A stretch of 10,257 bases of DNA from Chloroflexota bacterium (GTDB lineage Bacteria > Chloroflexota > Limnocylindria > Limnocylindrales > CSP1-4), in contig JAJYGO010000025.1 in assembly GCA_021785115.1 (NCBI GenBank), positions 1 to 10,257 of the forward strand, given 5' to 3'. Within the stretch, counting starts at the first letter, position 1; each line of letters opens with the position of its first letter. A model generated the notes under the pieces. The model made no database searches and had not been told where the DNA came from. It saw nothing but the letters and a program-made list of their open reading frames with translations. Shown one piece after another: positions 5,902 through 10,257 of this stretch. The translations under genes were made by a program, and so were the position numbers.

Positions 5902-6801
5902 GTGAGCGTGCGGGAGACCATCCACAAGGTCCGGTCGGTGCGGCTGGTGCCGCCCGACGACCCTGCGTACCTGGCCGCGATGTCGGAGCAGGCGCTCGCG
6001 CACCGGCGGTTCGGACCCAAGGAGGAGCAGACCGCCACGTACCGCGTGAGTGGGCGCGTCGAGTCGGCGGTCCGTGCCTGGCTCGCCGAGCGGGTCTCCC
6101 TGCTCCCGGAGCGCGTCGTGGCCGCCGAGGTGCTGTTCCGCGACGCGCGCAGCTACACGCCCCTCTTCCTGGAGCTGGACGCGGTCGAGGGAAGGGACGG
6201 CGTGCCGGAGCGCATCTTCGAGGTCAAGTTCACCAGCAACGCGGCGGCGCTCCGGCGCGGCTTCGGCCAGCTCGCCCGGGCGCGCTCGCTGCTCGAGTCC
6301 CGGTACGACCGCGTGGAGACCGCGGTGGTGCTCGTGCAGGCCGATCGCGGACCGCTGGTGCTGGACGATCCTCGCCTGGAGGACGTGGTCGTCATCGAGG
6401 CCGCGGATCTCACGTCCGGCGGCCTGCTCCCCGCACGGGCCCTGCTCCGTCTCGACCCGGAGTGGCTCGCCCCGCACCTCGCCGAGGAGGACGCCGCGCT
6501 CCTGCAGGACGCCCGGGACGAGAGCGATGCGAACGTGACGGCACGACAGGAGCGGATGGCCGCGGTCGAGCGCGGGGAGACGCTGCCGGCGCGCGAGCGG
6601 CCCGTCCGGCAGGGGGCCACGCTCACCTTCGGTGACGAGCCGGAGGGCGACGAGGATCCGCTGGCCGATTCGCCCTTCGCGGCGTTGCGTGGCCTGGCGG
6701 TCGAGCGAACCGGGGCCACGCGGGCGCCGCGCGGCGAAACGGGCGCCGGGCCGCGAGAGGCGTCGTCGCGAGCCGGCCGCCGTGCGGACCGCCGTCCGTG
6801 A
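5902..6801 (+). CDS. uncharacterised protein with PD-(D/E)XK nuclease-like motif pattern
   Basis: I do not recognise this 299-residue protein as a named family. Its centre has the order expected of a PD-(D/E)XK fold: a helix (about 53-65, with E54 in SGRVESAVRAWLAERV), E76, a strand with an acidic residue (FLELDAVEG, E91/D93), a strand ending in E107-V-K109 (RIFEVKF), a helix with Q123 (RRGFGQLARARSLL), and a strand (TAVVLVQAD). The acidic residue, E-x-K and following Gln sit where catalytic residues lie in RecB-like and Holliday-junction-type nucleases. The last 100 residues are charged, and the final 40 are Arg/Ala/Gly-rich and probably disordered. No membrane helix is seen. GTG 5902 is preferred because of the -10 box 7 nt upstream; GTG 5908 is possible. 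The frame extends back to 5680 inside the anti-sigma gene, without support. The stop overlaps menG by 4 bp. DNA cleavage is inference only. Confidence 0.75.
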   Translation: MSVRETIHKVRSVRLVPPDDPAYLAAMSEQALAHRRFGPKEEQTATYRVSGRVESAVRAWLAERVSLLPERVVAAEVLFRDARSYTPLFLELDAVEGRDGVPERIFEVKFTSNAAALRRGFGQLARARSLLESRYDRVETAVVLVQADRGPLVLDDPRLEDVVVIEAADLTSGGLLPARALLRLDPEWLAPHLAEEDAALLQDARDESDANVTARQERMAAVERGETLPARERPVRQGATLTFGDEPEGDEDPLADSPFAALRGLAVERTGATRAPRGETGAGPREASSRAGRRADRRP

Positions 6802-7559
6802 TCCGGCCGGGGCGCTGGCGCGTCCGTCGCGACTCCGTGGCGCCCAAGACCGGGAACCGGGTCCCGCCGGACGAGGTCACCGAGATGTTCGACAGCATCG
6901 CGCCCTCGTACGACCTGATGAACACCCTCATGACGCTGGGTCGCGATGCGGTGTGGCGACGTGCCGCGGCCGATGCCACGGGCGTGCGGGCGGGCGATGC
7001 CGCGGTGGACGTGGCCACCGGGACCGGGCGGCTCGCGGCGGTGCTGGCTGAACGGGTCGGCCCGTTCGGGCGGGTGGAGGCCGTGGACCTCTCGGACGGG
7101 ATGATCGGCCGTGGCCGGCGGATCTACCGGGACCTCGTGCAGCTGCACTTCCAGGCCGGCGATGCGCTGAGGCTGCCCTTCGGCGACGGCGAGTTCGACG
7201 CCGCCACCATTGCGTTCGGCCTGCGGAACCTCGCCGACTACGAGGCGGGGTTCCGCGAGATGGCCCGCGTGGTGCGGCCCGGCGGCACCGTGGTCTGCCT
7301 GGAGCTCTCGCTGCCGCGCTGGCGCGCCTATGCGCGCCTCTACCACGCAGTCTTCCGGCGCGTCGCGCCGCTCGTGGGGGCGGTGGTCGCCGGGCGGCGT
7401 GGCGCCTACCAGTACCTGCCGGACTCGCTCGACGCGTTCCCCTCGGCCGAGCAGCTGGCCGCGACGATGCGGGCCGCCGGCCTGGTCGACGTGATGTTCC
7501 GCCGTCTCAGCACCGGGGTGGTCGCGCTCCACCGCGGCAGGGTGCCGCCGCGCCCCTGA
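6798..7559 (+). CDS. menG: MenG/UbiE-type quinone C-methyltransferase
   Basis: This 253-residue SAM-dependent methyltransferase is of the family that methylates demethylmenaquinone (MenG) or the ubiquinone precursor (UbiE). Family marks in order are EMFDSIAPSYDLMN (29-42), GRDAVWRR (48-55), the SAM loop DVATGTGR (71-78), the acidic VDLSDGM (96-102), FGLRN (140-144), MARVVRPGG and a C-terminal STGVVALHRG. The SAM loop has Arg78 where most members have Asp (GTGD). Menaquinone is the likelier substrate for a Gram-positive-like or Chloroflexota genome, but this is inferred. The GTG at 6798 overlaps the upstream stop by 4 bp (GTGA), so translation is probably coupled; GTG 6837 would remove 13 Arg-rich residues that precede the conserved region and is a real alternative. 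No other menaquinone genes are nearby. Confidence 0.88.
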   Translation: MIRPGRWRVRRDSVAPKTGNRVPPDEVTEMFDSIAPSYDLMNTLMTLGRDAVWRRAAADATGVRAGDAAVDVATGTGRLAAVLAERVGPFGRVEAVDLSDGMIGRGRRIYRDLVQLHFQAGDALRLPFGDGEFDAATIAFGLRNLADYEAGFREMARVVRPGGTVVCLELSLPRWRAYARLYHAVFRRVAPLVGAVVAGRRGAYQYLPDSLDAFPSAEQLAATMRAAGLVDVMFRRLSTGVVALHRGRVPPRP

Positions 7560-7562
7560 GGT

Positions 7563-7594
7563 CGTCGCGCTCGCGCCGGTCCCGGCGGGCGACG
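7563..7594. terminator. hairpin between convergent genes after menG
   Basis: An outer stem CGTCGC (7563-7568) with GCGACG (7589-7594) and an inner stem CGCCG (7574-7578) with CGGCG (7583-7587), loop GTCC, form a compound hairpin starting 3 nt after the menG stop. It lies in the 61-bp convergent gap and could serve either strand. There is no T-tract. Confidence 0.45.
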
Positions 7595-7620
7595 CGCGCG
7601 GAGTCCACCGACCCCTCCGA

Positions 7621-7953
7621 TCAGGCCCGGGGTGCCCCCTGTGCCAGGCCGCCGTCGGCCGGCGCCCCGTCGTCCTCCGCGTCGCCCGGGTCGCCCTCGA
7701 TCTCGCCGGGCTCGAACGGATCCGCGTCGCGCAGGTAGCTCCGGTGCAGGGACAGCACCTGGGCGACCAGGTCGGCCGGAGCGATGCCGCCGGCGCGCTC
7801 GATCGTCCGGCTGATCCACTCCGCCTCCGGGCCGCGCTCCGACTCGGCGACGTCGCGCTCCCCGCGGGCCATCTGTCCGCGGACCAGCCAGACCAGGGCT
7901 CCGCCGATGGCGAGCCCGACCACCAGGAACCACCATGCGTACTGGTCGTTCAT
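7621..7953 (-). CDS. small single-helix membrane protein, unrecognised
   Basis: This 110-residue protein is not assigned to a family. One membrane helix lies at residues 6-24 (AWWFLVVGLAIGGALVWLV), right at the N-terminus and followed by R25, so the body is probably cytoplasmic. Residues about 38-85 look helical and amphipathic (EWISRTIERAGGIAPADLVAQVLSLHRSYLRD), and the last 25 are acidic then Gly/Ala-rich and probably disordered. ATG 7953 is chosen because a consensus-like -10 box (TATACT) ends 8 nt upstream, so transcription would begin at or next to the ATG; an in-frame ATG at 7983 lies upstream of that box. The gene converges on menG and diverges from lgt. Function unknown. Confidence 0.7.
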   Translation of the reverse strand: MNDQYAWWFLVVGLAIGGALVWLVRGQMARGERDVAESERGPEAEWISRTIERAGGIAPADLVAQVLSLHRSYLRDADPFEPGEIEGDPGDAEDDGAPADGGLAQGAPRA

Positions 7954-7961
7954 CCCGGCGC

Positions 7962-7967
7962 AGTATA
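7962..7967 (-). promoter_or_regulatory. -10 box of the small membrane protein gene (leaderless)
   Basis: Read on the minus strand this is TATACT, five of six matches to TATAAT, striking in such GC-rich DNA. Eight bases separate it from the ATG at 7953, so the transcript would begin at or next to the start codon. No good -35 box is visible. Confidence 0.55.
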
Positions 7968-7998
7968 GGTGGCGGCCAGCCACCGCCTCCCGCGAGGC
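7968..7998. repeat. two small inverted repeats between divergent promoters
   Basis: GGTGGC (7968-7973) and GCCACC (7979-7984) form an inverted repeat with a 5-nt spacer that abuts the minus-strand -10 box. Immediately next to it GCCTC (7985-7989) and GAGGC (7994-7998) form a second with a 4-nt spacer, about 20 nt before the lgt -10 box. They are placed as operators would be, but arms of 5-6 bp in GC-rich DNA can be chance. Confidence 0.3.
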
Positions 7999-8017
7999 AC
8001 CATGCCCCGGCAGCGGC

Positions 8018-8023
8018 TATGCT
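8018..8023 (+). promoter_or_regulatory. -10 box of lgt (leaderless)
   Basis: TATGCT fits the TAnnnT pattern and ends exactly 6 nt before the lgt ATG at 8030, so transcription should begin at the A of the start codon. No ribosome binding site precedes the ATG, in agreement. No clear -35 box is visible. Confidence 0.55.
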
Positions 8024-8029
8024 CCGCGG

Positions 8030-8947
8030 ATGCTCCCCTTGGGCCTCATCGACATTCGCCCCGTGTCCACCGCGCTGCACATCGGCCCGGTCTCCGTCGA
8101 CTTCTACGGGATCGGGTACGCGCTGGCGCTGGCGATCGGCGTCTGGATCGCGTCCCGCCAGGCCCGCCTGCGCAACGAGAACCCGGACCACATCGGGAAC
8201 GGGATCATCTTCGTCTTCGTCCTGGGGCTGATCGGCGCGCGCCTGTACCACCTGATCGACCAGTGGAACACGCTCTACGCCTCGGACCCGATCAAGGCGA
8301 TCCTGCCCCCCTACACCGGCCTGGGGATCTACGGCGGAATCGTGGGCGGCGTGATCGCCGTCCTGATCTACACGCGGCGCCACCACCTCTCGTTCCTGCG
8401 CTGGGCCGACATCGCCGTTCCGGCGGTGCTGGTCGGCCAGGCCATCGCCCGCTGGGGCAACTTCTTCAACCAGGAGCTGTACGGGCCCCCCACCACCCTG
8501 CCGTGGGGGATCGCGATCGACTGCTCGAAGCGCGTGACGGAGTACTCCTGCGCGCTCTACCCGCCGGGCACCGGGTTCCAGCCGCTCTTCTTCTACGAGT
8601 CCTCCCTCGACTTCATCGGGGCGCTGATCGCGCTCTACCTGGCGCGCCGCGTGGCGCACCGGCTGCGCGACGGCGACCTGTTCTCGTTCTGGTTCATCTG
8701 GTACGGCGGCGTGCGCTCCGTCCTCGAGCTCTTCCGCCTCGGCTACGACTGGACCTTCTTCGGCATCCCGACCGCCATCCTGGTCGGCGTGGCCGCCATG
8801 ATCTTCGGCGCGGTCACCATCTGGCTGCGCCATCGCGCGCCCGGGCCCTACACGCTCGAGGTGGACGCCTCGCGGATCGCGGCCCCCGAACCGCCGCCCG
8901 AGCCATCGCCGACGATGGCGGACACGAGCGAGGGGACGCCGGCCTGA
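8030..8947 (+). CDS. lgt: prolipoprotein diacylglyceryl transferase
   Basis: This 305-residue inner-membrane enzyme moves a diacylglyceryl group from phosphatidylglycerol to the lipobox Cys of prolipoproteins, the first step of lipoprotein maturation. It is a polytopic membrane protein with about seven helices. The family signature is R141-W-G-N144-F-F-N-Q-E149-L-Y-G152, close to the usual GRxGNFxNxExxG but with Ala in place of the first Gly. Y26 (DFYGIG), R229 and E233 (GGVRSVLELFR) correspond to E. coli Y26, R239 and E243. The E. coli H103 position is Tyr101 here (GLGIYGG). A loop of about 25 residues after the signature carries two Cys (IDCSKRVTEYSC). The tail of about 35 residues after the last helix is Pro/Glu-rich and hydrophilic. 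ATG 8030 is fixed by the -10 box 6 nt upstream. The cystathionine beta-synthase gene follows after 2 nt, so the two are probably co-transcribed. Confidence 0.95.
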   Translation: MLPLGLIDIRPVSTALHIGPVSVDFYGIGYALALAIGVWIASRQARLRNENPDHIGNGIIFVFVLGLIGARLYHLIDQWNTLYASDPIKAILPPYTGLGIYGGIVGGVIAVLIYTRRHHLSFLRWADIAVPAVLVGQAIARWGNFFNQELYGPPTTLPWGIAIDCSKRVTEYSCALYPPGTGFQPLFFYESSLDFIGALIALYLARRVAHRLRDGDLFSFWFIWYGGVRSVLELFRLGYDWTFFGIPTAILVGVAAMIFGAVTIWLRHRAPGPYTLEVDASRIAAPEPPPEPSPTMADTSEGTPA

Positions 8948-8949
8948 CG

Positions 8950-10257
8950 GTGGACGTGCGGGAGACCATCCTCGACGTCATCGGCGGCACGCCCCTGGTG
9001 CGCCTGTCGCGCGTCACCCGCGACCTGGGCCCGGTCGAGCGGCGTCCCACCATGCTGGCGAAGCTCGAGATGCTGAACCCGGGCGGGTCGGTGAAGGACC
9101 GCATCGCCCTGGGCATGATCGAGGCCGCAGAGCGGGACGGCCGGCTCCGCCCCGGAGGGACCATCGTGGAGCCCACCAGCGGCAACACCGGCCACGGGCT
9201 CGCCATCGCCGCCGCGCTCAAGGGCTACCGCTGCATCTTCGTCATGGCGGACAAGCAGTCCACGGAGAAGCAGGCGCTGCTGCGAGCGTACGGCGCGGAG
9301 GTCGTGCTCTGCCCGACCAACGTGCCCCCCGAGTCGCCTGAGAGCTACTACTCGGTCGCACGGCGCCTCGCGCGGGACATCCCGGGTGCGTTCCAGCCCG
9401 ACCAGTACTCGAACCCCGAGAACCCCGCCGCCCACGAGGTCAGCACCGGCCCCGAGATCTGGTCCCAGACGGAAGGGCGCATCACGCACTTCGTCTGCGG
9501 GGTCGGTACCGGCGGGACGATCACCGGGACCGCGCGCTACCTGAAGGCGCGCCGGCCGGACCTGGTCGTGGTGGGGGCGGATCCCGAGGGGAGCGTCCTG
9601 TCCGGCGACACGGTGCGGCCCTACCTGACCGAGGGCGTGGGCGAGGACTTCTTCCCGGCCACGTTCGATCCCGCCCTGGTGGATCGCTGGGTGCGCGTGT
9701 CGGACCGCGACTCGTTCGTCGCGGCGCGCCGGCTCACCCGCGAGGAGGGGATCCTGGCCGGCGAATCGTGCGGCACCGCCCTGGTGGCGGCGCTCGAGGT
9801 CGGCCGCGAGCTGACCGAGGCGGGCGCGGGACCCGAGGCGGTGATGGTGGTCCTCCTGCCGGACACCGGGCGCAACTACCTCTCGAAGCTGTACACGGAC
9901 GAGTGGATGCGCCAGCACGGCCTCCTGGTCTCCACGGGGGCGCTGGTGCGGGTCGCCGCGCTCCTCCGGGAGCGTGAGGAGAGCGCCGCACTGCCGCCGC
10001 TGGTGGTGGCCCGGACCACCGACACGGTCGGCGCGGCGATCGAGCGGATGCAGCGCTTCGGGATCAGCCAGATGCCGGTCTCCGAGATCGAGGGCGACAC
10101 CATCGAGGGGATCGTGGGCTCCATCGCCGAGAAGGGGCTGCTGGAACGCGCGTTCCGCGACCCGGCCCTGGTCGGTCGCACGGTGGGAGAGGCCATGGAT
10201 CCGCCGCTCCCGGTCGTGGCGGAGCACGCATCGCTCGACGACGCGTTCGCGCTCCTC
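8950..10257 (+). CDS. cbs: cystathionine beta-synthase with C-terminal CBS-domain pair (3' end cut by window)
   Basis: This PLP enzyme condenses serine or an activated serine with homocysteine to cystathionine, the first step of reverse transsulfuration. The frame is open to the window edge: 436 codons, probably lacking only a few tens at the end. The fold-type II core (about 1-330) has IGGTPLVRL (11-19), the PLP lysine K49 in NPGGSVKDR, SGNTG (77-81) and the phosphate-binding GVGTGGT (184-190). A first CBS domain covers about 345-400 (TVGAAIERMQRFGISQMPV) and a second begins near 407 (TVGEAMD), the Bateman module that separates this enzyme from cysteine synthase CysK. There is no heme-binding N-terminal extension as in the animal enzyme. 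GTG 8950 lies 2 nt after the lgt stop with an AGGGGA site about 14 nt upstream; GTG 8956 is an alternative. A cystathionine gamma-lyase may follow, but this cannot be seen. Confidence 0.9.
   Translation, partial: MDVRETILDVIGGTPLVRLSRVTRDLGPVERRPTMLAKLEMLNPGGSVKDRIALGMIEAAERDGRLRPGGTIVEPTSGNTGHGLAIAAALKGYRCIFVMADKQSTEKQALLRAYGAEVVLCPTNVPPESPESYYSVARRLARDIPGAFQPDQYSNPENPAAHEVSTGPEIWSQTEGRITHFVCGVGTGGTITGTARYLKARRPDLVVVGADPEGSVLSGDTVRPYLTEGVGEDFFPATFDPALVDRWVRVSDRDSFVAARRLTREEGILAGESCGTALVAALEVGRELTEAGAGPEAVMVVLLPDTGRNYLSKLYTDEWMRQHGLLVSTGALVRVAALLREREESAALPPLVVARTTDTVGAAIERMQRFGISQMPVSEIEGDTIEGIVGSIAEKGLLERAFRDPALVGRTVGEAMDPPLPVVAEHASLDDAFALL

Noticed and set aside
3247..6477. A 1076-codon minus-strand open frame
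   Set aside because: It runs antisense across the membrane protein, cupin, sigma, anti-sigma and PD-(D/E)XK-like genes. Its translation is low-complexity Arg/Pro/Ala without recognisable domains, as expected for antisense frames in 70% GC DNA.
6735..6764. A second ECF-like motif, CGAAAC followed by CGTC, before menG
   Set aside because: The spacer is 20 nt, too long for an ECF promoter, and the site lies in the coding end of the preceding gene, which is translationally coupled to menG.
5902..7559. Restriction-modification system (nuclease-like gene plus methyltransferase)
   Set aside because: The methyltransferase has full UbiE/MenG motifs and lacks the DNA methyltransferase catalytic motifs (DPPY-type or PCQ), and no target-recognition domain is seen.
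1..10257. CRISPR arrays, tRNA or rRNA genes, insertion sequences, toxin-antitoxin or defence islands
   Set aside because: No spaced direct repeats, cloverleaf or rRNA-like stretches, transposase motifs or terminal inverted repeats were seen. Composition is even throughout, with no sign of recent transfer.

Overview
The window is a very GC-rich (roughly 70%) bacterial chromosome segment. Genes are densely packed, GTG and TTG starts are frequent, and several genes overlap by 4 bp. Candidate -10 boxes (TAnnnT) sit 6-8 nt upstream of three start codons, as in leaderless transcription. This style, with a MenG/UbiE-type methyltransferase, an RskA-type anti-sigma factor and a large secreted penicillin-acylase-family enzyme, suggests a Chloroflexota or Actinobacteriota-like organism, perhaps an environmental Chloroflexota lineage. 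Sequence inspection alone cannot fix the phylum. No tRNA, rRNA, insertion sequence, phage gene or CRISPR array was seen.

Layout. At the left edge (1-368, +) the last codons of an unidentified gene overlap a small stand-alone Rieske [2Fe-2S] ferredoxin. A 110-bp convergent gap with two strong GC hairpins separates it from a full-length penicillin acylase family (S45, Ntn-hydrolase) gene on the minus strand (479-3205). A divergent promoter region (3206-3486) follows. Next on the plus strand is a small two-helix membrane protein overlapping a small cupin protein (3487-4181). Then comes an ECF sigma factor with its membrane-bound RskA-like anti-sigma factor (4225-5791), preceded by an ECF-like promoter that suggests autoregulation.

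From 5902 to 7559 a two-gene unit has its own promoter. It encodes an unrecognised protein with the signature of a PD-(D/E)XK nuclease-like fold, overlapping by 4 bp a MenG/UbiE-type quinone methyltransferase. A hairpin separates it from a convergent small membrane protein on the minus strand (7621-7953). That gene is transcribed divergently from lgt (prolipoprotein diacylglyceryl transferase, 8030-8947), and the 76-bp gap holds two back-to-back -10 boxes and two small inverted repeats. lgt is followed after 2 nt by cystathionine beta-synthase with a C-terminal Bateman (CBS-domain pair) module, which runs off the right edge.

How they work together. The sigma/anti-sigma pair is a self-contained envelope-signalling switch. 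The acylase, Lgt and the small membrane proteins belong to the cell envelope, MenG to respiratory quinone synthesis, and the cystathionine beta-synthase to sulfur amino acid metabolism. Most of this is ordinary chromosomal housekeeping. The least explained locus is the PD-(D/E)XK-like gene translationally coupled to menG, followed by the cupin placed directly upstream of the sigma factor operon.
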